Below are positions 15,728-24,180 of a stretch of 64,000 nucleotides of DNA, one piece after another (position 1 is the first letter of the stretch; every line of letters begins with the position of its first letter). The notes under the pieces are model-generated. The model made no database searches, was not told the DNA's origin, and saw only the letters and a program-made list of their open reading frames with translations. Location of the stretch: contig NC_004463.1 of the NCBI RefSeq assembly GCF_000011365.1, positions 8,790,001 to 8,854,000 of the forward strand. Reading direction: 5' to 3'. Both the position numbers and the translations under genes were made by a program. This stretch comes from Bradyrhizobium diazoefficiens USDA 110. Its GTDB lineage: Bacteria > Pseudomonadota > Alphaproteobacteria > Rhizobiales > Xanthobacteraceae.

Positions 15728-16648
15728 GTGGCGTTTCATCGACGTAAACCGGCGGCGGTCGGCGTGAAGGCGCCGTTCCCCGGCTTCGTAGAACCGGCCT
15801 TGGCATCATCGATCGAGAAGGTGCCGTCCGGGGCGCGATGGATTCACGAAATCAAGTTCGATGGCTACCGGGTCCAGGTCCAGCTGGCGAACGAAGCCGT
15901 GAGGGTATTCACCCGCCGCGGCCACGACTGGACCAACCGCTTCAAGAAGGTCGCCGACGACGCCTGGCACATCAAGGCGGGGTCGGCGATCGTGGACGGT
16001 GAAATCGTGGTCCCCGCCGCGGACGGCACGACGGACTTCTCGGTCCTTCAGAACGAACTGAAAGGCAAGTCGACCAGCATCGTACTGGTCGCCTTCGATC
16101 TCCTGTACCTGAACGGCCGCGACCTCCGGAAGCTGCCGCTCTTCCAGCGCAAGACCGAACTCAAGAAGATCATCGACGGCACCGAGATCCAGTTCAGCGA
16201 AAGCTTCGAGCTTGAAGGTGCCGACATATTCGCACACGCCTGCAAGATCGGGCTCGAGGGCATCGTTTCGAAGGTACGCGACAGCGCATACGCCAGCGGC
16301 CGCGGCAACAACTGGGTGAAGAAGACCTGCGCGCAGCGGGAGACCCTGACGATTGCCGGCTACGCGCTCGACGAGGGGAAATGGGACGGCATATACCTCG
16401 GACGGCGAAAGGGCGACGACCTCGTCTACGCAGGCAAGGTCGACCACGGCTTCGACAAGGTTTCGGCTGCCGAGTTGCAGAAGCGTCTGAAGCCGCTGAT
16501 CCGGAAGACCCAACCCTACGCGAAGCGGATCGCACACAAGGGCATCTGGGTCGAGCCGAAGCTGTTGGCCGAGGTCGAATACAGGGCCAAGTCCGCCGAA
16601 GGAAAGGTCCGGCATCCGTTCTTCAAGGGACTGCGAGAAGATCTTTGA
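15728..16648 (+). CDS. stand-alone LigD-type ATP-dependent DNA ligase
   Basis: A 306-residue ligase. The adenylated Lys is in the motif I segment HEIKFDGYRVQ; other nucleotidyltransferase motifs are FTRRGHDWTNRF, IVDGEIVV, LVAFDLLYLNG, LEGIVSKVRDSAYASGR and NWVKKTC, followed by an OB domain (GIYLGRRKGDDLVYAGKVDHGF). There is neither the polymerase nor the phosphoesterase domain of full LigD. With Ku it would seal double-strand ends. The likely start is GTG at 15728; its leader overlaps the divergent DUF3606 promoter. Confidence 0.9.
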   Translation: MAFHRRKPAAVGVKAPFPGFVEPALASSIEKVPSGARWIHEIKFDGYRVQVQLANEAVRVFTRRGHDWTNRFKKVADDAWHIKAGSAIVDGEIVVPAADGTTDFSVLQNELKGKSTSIVLVAFDLLYLNGRDLRKLPLFQRKTELKKIIDGTEIQFSESFELEGADIFAHACKIGLEGIVSKVRDSAYASGRGNNWVKKTCAQRETLTIAGYALDEGKWDGIYLGRRKGDDLVYAGKVDHGFDKVSAAELQKRLKPLIRKTQPYAKRIAHKGIWVEPKLLAEVEYRAKSAEGKVRHPFFKGLREDL

Positions 16649-16706
16649 TTTGGTTTCGAAGAGCCGCTGCGCTTCGATCCGCCGCGGCTCCTGCTGCTTG
16701 GTCGGT

Positions 16707-16970
16707 CTAGATAGCCCGGCCGCTCCTGCCCGCCATCAGCCCATAGACGAAAAGTACGATGATCGCGCCGATGACGGCGCCGACCAGCCCCGCTCCTTCG
16801 CCAGGCCGATACCAGCCGAGCCCCTGACCGAGATAGGTCGCCACGAACGCTCCCACGATTCCAAGGATCGTGGTCAGAACGAAACCAGTCGGCTCGTTGC
16901 CGCCGGGCGTGATGAATTTCGCGATGACTCCTGCGATGAAACCGATGATGATCGTCCAGATGATGCCCAT
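16707..16970 (-). CDS. GlsB/YeaQ/YmgE family stress membrane protein
   Basis: An 87-residue protein with three membrane helices (IIWTIIIGFIAGVIAKFI, FVLTTILGIVGAFVATYLG, VGAVIGAIIVLFVYGLM). The conserved GIVGAF and GGNEPTG loop are typical of the transglycosylase-associated GlsB family, small inner-membrane proteins induced by stress. The start is the ATG at 16970 after a GGGAAA leader. Confidence 0.9.
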   Translation of the reverse strand: MGIIWTIIIGFIAGVIAKFITPGGNEPTGFVLTTILGIVGAFVATYLGQGLGWYRPGEGAGLVGAVIGAIIVLFVYGLMAGRSGRAI

Positions 16971-16993
16971 TTTCCCTCCGAGTGCGCGTTGTG

Positions 16994-17455
16994 TTAACCA
17001 GCCGACGGAGAAGGAACGCGTCCATCGGGCGTGTATTTGTCCACGGCAGTCGGCAGCTCGCGGGACAAGCGGTCGAGTATCTCCTGCTGCGACAGTCCAG
17101 TCTGCTGTTCCAGCTTCTGCAGGACATCCGGACCGATCGCCTGCTTAAGTTCGGGCGGCGTGACCTCCCGGTTCGGCCCGTGATCGACCCAGGACTGCGC
17201 GGCGTCACCCTGACCGTTCTGTTTGAAGTGCTCGAGAAGTTCGCCGATCCCGCCGTTGAGCAGCGAACCCACGCCACCGCCGCCGACGAGGCCGCCCAAG
17301 TTGCCGAGCATGCTGCTTAGCGAATCCTTGTTGCCTGCCGCCGGCTGCCCGGTGGTCGCGTTGCGAAACATCTCCGCCAGCTTGTCCCGATTCTGGTAAC
17401 CGGCGAGAGCGAGCATGCCCAAGAGGGCGGTCATCGATGGCATTCCGCGGCTCAT
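16994..17455 (-). CDS. YidB family (DUF937) protein
   Basis: A 153-residue protein. The N-terminus (MSRGMPSMTALLGMLALAGY, QNRDKLAEMF) leads to a Gly-rich stretch (LGGLVGGGGVGSLLNGG), and the C-terminal 80 residues (LEHFKQNGQGDAAQSWVDHG, LKQAIGPDVLQKL, TGLSQQEILDRLSRELP) are the YidB domain. Its function is unknown; some homologues affect envelope or stress traits. The start was set at MSRGMPS because a decayed duplicate at 23280-23378 begins at the same residue. Confidence 0.85.
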   Translation of the reverse strand: MSRGMPSMTALLGMLALAGYQNRDKLAEMFRNATTGQPAAGNKDSLSSMLGNLGGLVGGGGVGSLLNGGIGELLEHFKQNGQGDAAQSWVDHGPNREVTPPELKQAIGPDVLQKLEQQTGLSQQEILDRLSRELPTAVDKYTPDGRVPSPSAG

Positions 17456-17487
17456 TTTCCGCTCCTGTATTCGATCGTTGTCGCGTG

Positions 17488-17522
17488 CAAAAAAAGGCGG
17501 CCCGCTTTGGAGGCGGGCTGCC
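17488..17522 (-). terminator. Rho-independent terminator of the 17530 gene
   Basis: On the minus strand a 10-bp GC stem (GGCAGCCCGCC with GCGGGCCGCC, loop TCCAAA) is followed by a run of seven T. It is 8 bp beyond the stop of the YflT-like gene, separating it from yidB. Confidence 0.85.
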
Positions 17523-17529
17523 AACCGAT

Positions 17530-18150
17530 TTACCGTACGCCTGTGCCGTAGAGTTGGCGCTCGCGGCGGACCTCGTCCGCGCCGTAAGGTTGCGCCGCCG
17601 GATCGTAGCTCTTCCACCCCGACTTTTGCCAAGCCGCGCTGCGGTCGCGCAGATTGACGGCGGATTGGTCGAGGATTGCTTCGTACCGCGCACGGTCGCC
17701 GTCAGGAACGCGGGCCGAAACCATCGTGCCGCCGCGCCTTACGCCTTCGGCATAGAGAGGTGCTTCTTCCTCGGAAACGCCGGCTTGCGTCAGCGCACCG
17801 ACGACTCCGCCCGTGGCGCCGCCGGCGACCGCGCCCAGCGCCGTCGAGGCGAGCCATCCGGCCGCGACCACCGGACCCAAGCCCGGAATGGCCAGCAGTC
17901 CAAGGCCAGCGAGCAGACCGGCTGCGCCGCCGAGACCCGCGCCGACGCCGGCCCCCGTGGCAGCACCTTCGGCACGATCGTCGACACCGTCGCGGTCGCG
18001 ATCGACTTTCTTGTCTGTGCTGTACCAGTTGTCCGAATTGTTCGCGACGATGCTCACCTCTGAATGCGGCAGACCTGCCGCTTCGAGGCTCGTCACCGCG
18101 CGCTGTGCGTCGGAATAGTTGTCGTAGAGACGTGAAATCGTAACGGTCAT
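17530..18150 (-). CDS. YflT/GSP17M-like general stress protein
   Basis: A 206-residue protein. Residues 1-45 (VTISRLYDNYSDAQRAVTSL, GLPHSEVSIVANN) form the ferredoxin-like N-terminal part of the heat-induced YflT domain. Residues 60-130 are a Gly/Ala-rich double hydrophobic stretch (GAGLGGAAGLLAGLGLLAIP, VAGGATGGVVGAL), which may insert into membranes. The C-terminal part repeats the fold (YAEGVRRGGTMVSARV). It follows the PepSY-like gene by 37 bp on the same strand and ends at a terminator. Confidence 0.85.
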   Translation of the reverse strand: MTVTISRLYDNYSDAQRAVTSLEAAGLPHSEVSIVANNSDNWYSTDKKVDRDRDGVDDRAEGAATGAGVGAGLGGAAGLLAGLGLLAIPGLGPVVAAGWLASTALGAVAGGATGGVVGALTQAGVSEEEAPLYAEGVRRGGTMVSARVPDGDRARYEAILDQSAVNLRDRSAAWQKSGWKSYDPAAQPYGADEVRRERQLYGTGVR

Positions 18151-18187
18151 TTTGAATCCTTGTCTGCGTTCGCTACTGCGCTCAGTG

Positions 18188-18508
18188 TTACTTGGCCGCG
18201 TTGACGTTGCCCTGAAAATCCAGGCTGACGTTTGTCGATGTGCCGCCCTTGCTGGCCTTGCCGCGCCACACGCCGTTGTCGTCCTTCTTCAGGCCCGTGA
18301 CGTCGGTGTAACCGGCCTGCTCGATCTTCGATTTGACCTGGCCCTCGGTGAAGCTGTTGGCCCCCGAAACCGGTTTGTCGGAATTGTTCTGGCCGGAACT
18401 GTTGACCGCGTTGTTGTTCGGGCGGTCGGTCGCCGGCGGATTTTGCGCGAACGACGGACCCGTCAGAAGCGAAGCGGCCGTCAGCAGCAGAAGAACTTTC
18501 TTGTTCAT
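18188..18508 (-). CDS. secreted PepSY-like small protein
   Basis: A 106-residue exported protein. The signal peptide MNKKVLLLLTAASLLTGPSF ends before AQNPP; an Asn-rich linker follows, then a ~50-residue PepSY/BON-like domain (FTEGQVKSKIEQAGYTDVTG, GVWRGKASKGG). The same domain recurs in the 59741 protein. It is periplasmic. It is first in an operon with the 17530 gene and is preceded by an EcfG-like promoter 27 bp upstream. Confidence 0.8.
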   Translation of the reverse strand: MNKKVLLLLTAASLLTGPSFAQNPPATDRPNNNAVNSSGQNNSDKPVSGANSFTEGQVKSKIEQAGYTDVTGLKKDDNGVWRGKASKGGTSTNVSLDFQGNVNAAK

Positions 18509-18534
18509 GTCGTCCTCCAGTATTGGCCGGGCAC

Positions 18535-18559
18535 AACATGTGCTGCGCCCAGAGGTTCC
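18535..18559 (-). promoter_or_regulatory. EcfG-like promoter of the 18508 operon
   Basis: GGAAC at 18559-18555, 17 bases, then GTT at 18537-18535 on the minus strand; the base before GTT is T instead of the consensus C. The distance to the ATG is typical. Confidence 0.6.
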
Positions 18560-18695
18560 AAGTTTTCCCGGTCGGATTGACGCAGCACTCAGGCCGTGAC
18601 GCCGACGCCGCGAGCCCGCCGCGGCGCCGGCGCCGGAGAATGAGACCCATGGCTGCTGATCGAACCATGAGGGGTAGCCGGCGTTTACTGACATC

Positions 18696-18974
18696 ATGTC
18701 AGACGCTTTCGACTATTTCCGCGCCTACGCAGTCCGGGCTCTTTGCAAGGCGCGAGCGATGCCGAAGGGCCGGATGAAGCACCTGCAGCTTGTGGTCGGC
18801 CGGATCTATAACCTCCTCAAGAAGGAGGCGGCTTACGGCCCGAACACGCAGCACCTCGAGGATTTTCGCGCGGCCCGGAAGCTGGAGAGCTCTCTCGATC
18901 GTCGGTCAAGCGACCGCCCCGGGGGTCGCCTTACTCCGGCGGCGCCGCGAAGCTCGGACCGGGAGGCTGGCTGA
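18696..18974 (+). CDS. hypothetical protein upstream of polX
   Basis: A 92-residue protein. Residues 1-60 (FDYFRAYAVRALCKARAMPK, LQLVVGRIYNLLKKEAAYGP) form a basic helical unit found in many rhizobial small proteins; the tail is disordered. It ends directly before the polX ATG, so the two are co-translated. A one-mismatch EcfG box (CGAAC-N16-CGTT) overlaps its leader. Confidence 0.65.
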   Translation: MSDAFDYFRAYAVRALCKARAMPKGRMKHLQLVVGRIYNLLKKEAAYGPNTQHLEDFRAARKLESSLDRRSSDRPGGRLTPAAPRSSDREAG

Positions 18975-20654
18975 ATGCCTTCGCTCGACGCGCGCGATGT
19001 GGCAAGTCTCCTGCGAGAGTACGCGCAGCGCACCGCCTTGCGAGGCGGCAATCCCTACCGGGCGAAAGCCTACTCTCGGGCCGCCGACAGCCTGGCGGCT
19101 CTTGCCGTCCCTCTGGACGTGCTCATCGCCGAAGACCGGCTTACGGAGATCCCGGGGGTCGGCGACGCGATAACCGACATCATCACCAAGCTTCACATAA
19201 CGGGCAGTCATCCCAGCCTCGAAAAGCTGCGGAAGGAGATTCCCGAGGGCGTGCTCGAGATGCTCGCTGTGCCCGGCCTTCGTTCGGAGAAGGTGCTGCG
19301 CCTCTACAAGGATCTCGGCATCGCTTCGCTCGCGGAATTGGAAGCCGCTGTCAAGGACGACCGCATCAAGAAGGCAAAAGGACTCGGCGCCGCGCTGCAG
19401 ACCAAGATCCTGCAGAACCTAGCGATCGCCAAAAGTGGAGAAGGTCGCCTTCACTTGCACCGTGCCGCCGCCTTGCTCGAGCACGCGCGTGATTCCATCC
19501 GGAATGCCCGGCCCGAACTCAAGCGCGCGACGTTCGCCGGTGATTTCCGTCGAGGCTGCGAACTCGTCGGCGACCTCGCAATCGTTGCGGAGGCGGCCAA
19601 GCCGGACAAGACATCGACGCCACCGGCCGACGGGCTGCAAATCCGAGTATCTGACCGCAAGCACTTCGGCGCTGCTCTCCTCTTCGCGACAGGCTCCGCC
19701 ACTCATATCGAACAACTCCAAGCTTTGGCTGCGGAAAAGAGGATGCGATTGGAGCCCGACGGCTTGCACAAGGGGCGCACCCTAATCGCCAGCGAGGAGG
19801 CGGAGATCTACCGCGCCCTCGGTCTGCCCTTCATCGACCCTGAACTCCGGGAAGGGCGCGGCGAGATCGAGACGGCTCTGAAAGGCAAGCTTCCAATGCT
19901 CGTCACCGATCAGGACCTGCGCGGCATCCTTCACTGCCACACCGATGCCTCCGACGGCACCGAGACCCTGGAGACCATGGCGAAGGCGACGCGCCAGCGA
20001 GGCTTCGAGTATTTCGGCGTCGCCGACCATTCCAAGTCTGCCCACTATGCGGGCGGTCTCTCCGTCGAGGAGATCGCGCAGCAGCACCGGGAAGCCGACC
20101 GGCTGAACAAGCGCTTCGGCAAGGATTTCCGGATTCTGAAAGGCATCGAGTCCGACATTCTGGCCGACGGCTCGCTCGACTATGACGACGACGTGCTGGA
20201 GCGCTTCGACTTCGTGGTGGCCAGCATCCACGGTCGCTTCAAGTTGGATCGCAAGGCGCAGACGCAGCGCCTGCTTGGGGCTATTTCCGATCCCCACACG
20301 ACCATCATCGGCCACATGACCGGGCGACAGCTCCAGCGGCGGCCGGGCTACGAAATCGACGTCGAGAAGGTGCTGCGTGCTTGCGCGAAGCACGATGTCG
20401 TCGTCGAAATCAATGCCCATCCATGGCGGCTCGACCTGGACTGGCGCTGGCACCAGGCGGCCCTCGACTTCGGCTGCATGCTGAGCATCAATCCGGACGC
20501 GCACTCGATTCCCGAGCTCGACCACATGCACTGGGGCGTCCTGATGGCCCGCAAGGGTGGTGTCCCCGCCGAGCGGGTCCTGAACGCGATGTCGCTTTCA
20601 GAGATCACGCGCTACCTACGCCAGAAGCGGCGCTCGCTCTCGCGGGCGGCCTGA
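18975..20654 (+). CDS. polX: PolX-type protein with degenerate polymerase site and intact PHP domain
   Basis: A 559-residue PolX with an 8-kDa domain and helix-hairpin-helix motifs (LTEIPGVGDAITDII, LAVPGLRSEKVLRL), a polymerase palm and a C-terminal PHP domain. The palm motif reads AGDFRRGCELVGDLAIVAE, where family members with activity have GDxD; the second catalytic Asp is Ala. The PHP metal ligands are present (GILHCHTDASDG, FGVADHS, KGIESDI, ASIHGRF, IGHMTGR, EINAHPWRLDLDW, SINPDAHS). The 3'-5' exonuclease or AP-endonuclease side is probably active and polymerisation is doubtful. A decayed partial copy of its 5' end lies at 56296. Confidence 0.9.
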   Translation: MPSLDARDVASLLREYAQRTALRGGNPYRAKAYSRAADSLAALAVPLDVLIAEDRLTEIPGVGDAITDIITKLHITGSHPSLEKLRKEIPEGVLEMLAVPGLRSEKVLRLYKDLGIASLAELEAAVKDDRIKKAKGLGAALQTKILQNLAIAKSGEGRLHLHRAAALLEHARDSIRNARPELKRATFAGDFRRGCELVGDLAIVAEAAKPDKTSTPPADGLQIRVSDRKHFGAALLFATGSATHIEQLQALAAEKRMRLEPDGLHKGRTLIASEEAEIYRALGLPFIDPELREGRGEIETALKGKLPMLVTDQDLRGILHCHTDASDGTETLETMAKATRQRGFEYFGVADHSKSAHYAGGLSVEEIAQQHREADRLNKRFGKDFRILKGIESDILADGSLDYDDDVLERFDFVVASIHGRFKLDRKAQTQRLLGAISDPHTTIIGHMTGRQLQRRPGYEIDVEKVLRACAKHDVVVEINAHPWRLDLDWRWHQAALDFGCMLSINPDAHSIPELDHMHWGVLMARKGGVPAERVLNAMSLSEITRYLRQKRRSLSRAA

Positions 20655-20732
20655 TCGGCGTATGCTGAGCGTTGGGAAGCAATCAAAAGTTTCCCGGACC
20701 GACCGACTATTATTGCTGACTGAGAGATACCC

Positions 20733-20972
20733 ATGACAGACATTTCTAAGATCAAGGAACACATGGACGTGATTTCGTCGGATAGGAAGATGGTCGGAAA
20801 AGTCGATCATCTGGACGGAACCGATAAGATCAAGCTGACGAAGCAGAGTTCGCCGGACGGTCAGCATCATCACTTCATTCCGCTCTCATGGGTCGATCAC
20901 GTCGATCAGCACGTGCATCTCAATAAGACAGGCGCCGACATCACCTCACACTGGCAGCACGCTCAAAGCTGA
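20733..20972 (+). CDS. DUF2171 family protein
   Basis: A 79-residue protein of the DUF2171 family, a PRC-barrel-like fold: IKEHMDVISSDRKMVGKVDH, DGTDKIKLTK, HHHFIPLSWVDHVDQHVHL. These are stress-associated small proteins of unknown biochemistry. The ATG at 20733 follows GAGAGATACCC. The neighbours on both sides are stress or repair genes. Confidence 0.85.
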   Translation: MTDISKIKEHMDVISSDRKMVGKVDHLDGTDKIKLTKQSSPDGQHHHFIPLSWVDHVDQHVHLNKTGADITSHWQHAQS

Positions 20973-21100
20973 CCAACCGACCGGTCAACCCATGCATCAC
21001 TGCGGCAAAGGCGTCCAAAACCACGTAGGCGCGCCACCTGCCCGACTCTAAGAACGGTCCCGCCGCCGGCCCGTTTCCAGCGCGAAGCCAAGGAGCAACA

Positions 21101-21565
21101 ATGGCGGATCAGGCACGATATGGAGCGCTGAAGGGCGCAGCCGCGGCAGGCGCATTCGCTCCGGTCGGATCAGCGGGGCACATTGCGCTCGGACAACATC
21201 GTAGGCACCACTTCAGCAAAGCGACCCTTGACCGCATAGTCCTGGTGGAAGGCCACGGCGTCGAAGGCGACGCCCACGCCGGCGCGTTCGTTCGGCACCG
21301 CTACCTTGTCCGTCGCCGCCTGCCCAAGTTCCGGCAGTTCCATCTGATCCCATCCTAGCTCTTGGCGTCCCTTCTTGATGCCGGCTTCGAGGTCCCTGCG
21401 GGCGACCTCGGCGAGAACATCACCACTGCCGGTCTGGACCTCGAGCGGATGACGCCACATCGAGGGCGCCTCGCTCAGTGCCTTGCGGCCGACCTGCGGC
21501 AATCTGAAACCCATCACAGTAGACGCACTAGCTTCGCCCGAACTGGAACAATTGTCCAAGCGATC
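21101..21565 (+). pseudogene. MOSC-domain gene, broken copy 1
   Basis: An ATG at 21101 with a good AAGGAG site opens a frame that becomes MOSC-like at about 21205: HHFSKATLDRIVLVEGHGVE, GDAHAGAFVRHRYLVRR, FRQFHLIPS. It is then stopped by TAG at 21356 and resumes in the same frame with LLDAGFEVPAGDLGENITTA. The nonsense codon probably replaces GAG. The conserved Cys-containing second half is absent. A one-mismatch EcfG box (AGAAC-N16-CGTT) lies at about 21050. Two other MOSC wrecks lie at 26709 and 33306. Confidence 0.8.
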
Positions 21566-21648
21566 TAATTGAAGTTTGTTACGACTTAGCTGGGATGACA
21601 CGGAGTTTTCCTGGAGAAGCGTGTAGTTGATCAGGAAAGGTGCTTCAC

Positions 21649-21837
21649 ATGGATCACGGACGAAAATCATCAAAAGCGGGGGAACAGGCCGCTGAAGGCT
21701 TGCGCGAGGCGACTGCTAAGGAAGAAGCGAAAAACGAGACCAAGTCGGGACACGATCTAGCTAAGGGCGCTGACCGCTTTGAAGAACGATCTAAAAGCTC
21801 CGATGGAAGAAGCGCAAAAGAAAAACAAAAAGGGTGA
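21649..21837 (+). CDS. small highly charged protein
   Basis: A 62-residue Lys/Glu-rich hydrophilic protein (KAGEQAAEGLREATAKEEAK, RFEERSKSSDGRSAKEKQ), probably disordered, as in many desiccation or stress proteins. AGGAAAGG is 8 bp before the ATG at 21649. I do not recognise a family. Confidence 0.6.
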   Translation: MDHGRKSSKAGEQAAEGLREATAKEEAKNETKSGHDLAKGADRFEERSKSSDGRSAKEKQKG

Positions 21838-21970
21838 ATGTAAGACCCGGCGTGGCGTCCGTCACTGGCTCATCTGCGAAGCGGTCCTGAGCCAACGAAG
21901 GTCCGCTCATCGAGGTACACTCCGACAATGCTCTCGGAGCGTTCGTCCGGTGGACGTTTTGGAGAACTGA

Positions 21971-22921
21971 ATGGGCCGCACGTCGAGTTTGCCGAAACGC
22001 CTGCAGCCGATGCTCGCGACCTTGACAGATGATCCGTTCGACGATCCCGCCTGGGTCTTCGAAGACAAATACGACGGCTTCCGTATGATTGCCGAAATCA
22101 GGGACGGCAGGGCCGCTCTCTACAGCCGCAACGGCAAGCTTATCAGCCGCAGCTATACCGAGGTGGCCGCAGCGCTCGAGATGGTGAAGGGCGACGCGGT
22201 GATCGATGGCGAGTTGGTCGCGATCGGAAAAGACGGAGTATCTCATTTCCAGTTGCTTCAGAATGCCCTCCGCCATGAAGCGAAGCTGCTGTATTTCGCC
22301 TTCGATCTCATGTTCGCGAATGGAGAAGATCTGCGGAAGCGGCCTCTCCTCGAACGCAAGGAGCGGCTCAAAACCATTCTGCCGCGCCACGGGCTGATCG
22401 GTTTTAGCCGCCACCGCAAGGGGAAGGGCAGGAAGTTCTTCGCTGAGGCCGAGCGCGGTGGGCTCGAAGGCATCATGGCGAAGCGCATCGACGGTGCATA
22501 CGCGTCCGGAAGCCGGACTCCGGACTGGCTCAAGATCAAGACCGCGAAGCGCCAGGAGGTCGTCATCGTCGGCTTCACGGCGCCAAGGCGCACCAGGCCT
22601 TTCTTCGGTGCCTTAGTTCTTGCTGTCAGGGAGAAGGAGTCCTGGCGGTACATCGGGCATGTGGGAACGGGCTTCAGTCACCAAACGTTGGCGGAGCTTC
22701 ACTCCAGGCTAACCCGGCTCCAAGTGGCGAAGTCGCCTTTTCCTGCGAAAGTGAAGGATGAGACAGTCACGACCTGGGTGAGACCTTTCTTGGTAGCCGA
22801 GGTAAAGTTCGCAGAGTGGACCACCAAGGGTGAACTGCGCCAGCCCGTCTACCTAGGCCTCAGATCCGACAAACAGGCGAAAGACGTCGTGCGCGAACAA
22901 GAGCGGCTTCGCTCGATGTGA
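21971..22921 (+). CDS. second stand-alone LigD-type ATP-dependent DNA ligase
   Basis: A 316-residue ligase with adenylated Lys in VFEDKYDGFRM, followed by YSRNGKLISRSYTEV, AVIDGELVA, YFAFDLMFANG, EGIMAKRIDGAYASGSRT and WLKIKTAKRQE, then an OB domain (ALVLAVREKESWRYIGHVGT, WVRPFLVAEVKFAEWT). It is clearly different in sequence from the 15728 ligase, so this is not a recent duplication. It also lacks polymerase and phosphoesterase domains. It is the expected second partner for Ku. Confidence 0.9.
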   Translation: MGRTSSLPKRLQPMLATLTDDPFDDPAWVFEDKYDGFRMIAEIRDGRAALYSRNGKLISRSYTEVAAALEMVKGDAVIDGELVAIGKDGVSHFQLLQNALRHEAKLLYFAFDLMFANGEDLRKRPLLERKERLKTILPRHGLIGFSRHRKGKGRKFFAEAERGGLEGIMAKRIDGAYASGSRTPDWLKIKTAKRQEVVIVGFTAPRRTRPFFGALVLAVREKESWRYIGHVGTGFSHQTLAELHSRLTRLQVAKSPFPAKVKDETVTTWVRPFLVAEVKFAEWTTKGELRQPVYLGLRSDKQAKDVVREQERLRSM

Positions 22922-22953
22922 GTCGTCTTGTCTTCCACTCCTGGCAGCTCGAG

Positions 22954-22978
22954 GGAACGACGCTCAGGCGGGACCGTT
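22954..22978 (+). promoter_or_regulatory. EcfG-type promoter before a dead response regulator
   Basis: GGAAC at 22954-22958, 16 bases, CGTT at 22975-22978: a perfect match. It is 41 bp before the start of the receiver-domain remnant at 23019, so a promoter has outlived its gene. Confidence 0.75.
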
Positions 22979-23018
22979 CGAAAGACGTTGCAGAATTCCA
23001 GACCGAAAGGAGCGGCTG

Positions 23019-23279
23019 GTGCGCATACTCTTCGTCGAGTATGACTCTCGCTGATCCGGGAGCTCGTGGTGGAGGCTCGACGTCATCCACGCCTCGACCG
23101 GCGGAGAGGCACTGGCATCGTGCGGGCGAAGCGCCGCCGATGTTCTCATCACCGACGTGCAACTGCTGGGAAGCGTCGATGGATGGCAGATCGCCGAACG
23201 CTCAAGCAGGATCCGGGATTGCGGGTTATCTACGCCATCGGCTTTTCGCCGGTCGCGCCTCGTCCGGCGGGAACGTGTT
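23019..23279 (+). pseudogene. response-regulator receiver domain remnant
   Basis: The start (VRILFVEYDS-like), the middle (ASTGGEALAS, AADVLITDVQLLGSVDGWQI) and the end (QDPGLRVIYAIGFSPVAPRP) of a single-domain CheY-type receiver can be read only by switching frame at least twice. The phosphorylated Asp position is in LITDVQL. The gene is then cut at 23279, where a yidB fragment begins on the other strand. Confidence 0.75.
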
Positions 23280-23378
23280 AGCGTTGCGAAACATGTCCGC
23301 TAACTTGTCGCGATTTTGGTAACCCGCGATTGCGAGCATGCCCAAAAGGGCAGTCATGGATGGCATTCCGCGGCTCAT
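23280..23378 (-). pseudogene. yidB 5' fragment
   Basis: Thirty-three codons nearly identical to the start of the intact yidB (MSRGMPSMTALLGMLAIAGY, QNRDKLADMFRNA), after which the frame enters the antisense of the receiver remnant and stops at 23226. The YidB domain itself is missing. It is clear evidence of a former second yidB copy. Confidence 0.85.
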
Positions 23379-23448
23379 GTTAGGCTCCTAATTTTCCAAA
23401 CGGGGGATCGTGGTTGCGCGAGAGGTCGGAAGCATGGGCCGGCAACTC

Positions 23449-24180
23449 TCACAACTGTTTGGTCTTTTCCTTCGCGGCCTGGGTGGCATCAGTCCCCGCT
23501 TGCCTCATCCGATCGACTGCCTCGGCTCCCATGTCGCTCGCTTCGGCCACGAGCGTATCGGCAGCTTCGCGCAGCGCCTGAGACACGGCGGATCCGCGCC
23601 TGCTCAGATCATCCTTCACTTCGTCGCTGACCTCGCCGATGTAGTTGTCTTCCATCTGAGACGTTCGAAATGCGCTCGCAAGTGCTGCGCCTATCGCCAA
23701 GCCAACGGCGCCGATTACCAGGGGCTGTTTCTCCATGACGTCGCCGATTGAAGACTGAGCTTTCGCCAAGGTGTCTGCTGTCGGTAGAGGACTTCCCCTC
23801 TGGGCGAACTGTTCGCGAGCGTAAGCCACGCCTTCGTCGAAGCGGTCGCGGACGCTGTCCGTTGCATCAGACATCGAGCCGGCCGCAGTATCGGCGGCTG
23901 TATCTACCGTCCCGCGCGAACCGCTCCCTTCATGATCCATGTCCGGGGCGGTCGGAGGCGCTGCGGTCCGCTGCAAGCCCGAGGCTGCAGCCCGCAGATT
24001 GGTCGCACCGGCGTCGACGACGTCTGATGCGACGGTGGCCGCGGATCGCGCAGCCCCCTTCAACTTCGCGTCCCCGACCATCAGCCAAAGTGCTCCGCCG
24101 CCGATCAGCGCGGCGGAAAGCGGGTTCTCTCGGGCTGCAGCAAGGAGACTATCAAAAAAGCCGGTTTGCGGGCCGCTCAT
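23449..24180 (-). CDS. membrane-associated stress protein, last gene of the DUF3618 operon
   Basis: A 243-residue Ala/Asp-rich protein with a hydrophobic segment near residues 22-38 (LSAALIGGGALWLMVGD) and another at about 155-172 (PLVIGAVGLAIGAALASAF), long amphipathic helices between and a Lys-rich end. The arrangement is the same as in the DUF3618 protein at the head of the operon. Its ATG overlaps the stop of the holin-family gene by 4 bp. The function is unknown; scaffolding or remodelling of membranes under stress is an inference. Confidence 0.75.
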   Translation of the reverse strand: MSGPQTGFFDSLLAAARENPLSAALIGGGALWLMVGDAKLKGAARSAATVASDVVDAGATNLRAAASGLQRTAAPPTAPDMDHEGSGSRGTVDTAADTAAGSMSDATDSVRDRFDEGVAYAREQFAQRGSPLPTADTLAKAQSSIGDVMEKQPLVIGAVGLAIGAALASAFRTSQMEDNYIGEVSDEVKDDLSRRGSAVSQALREAADTLVAEASDMGAEAVDRMRQAGTDATQAAKEKTKQL

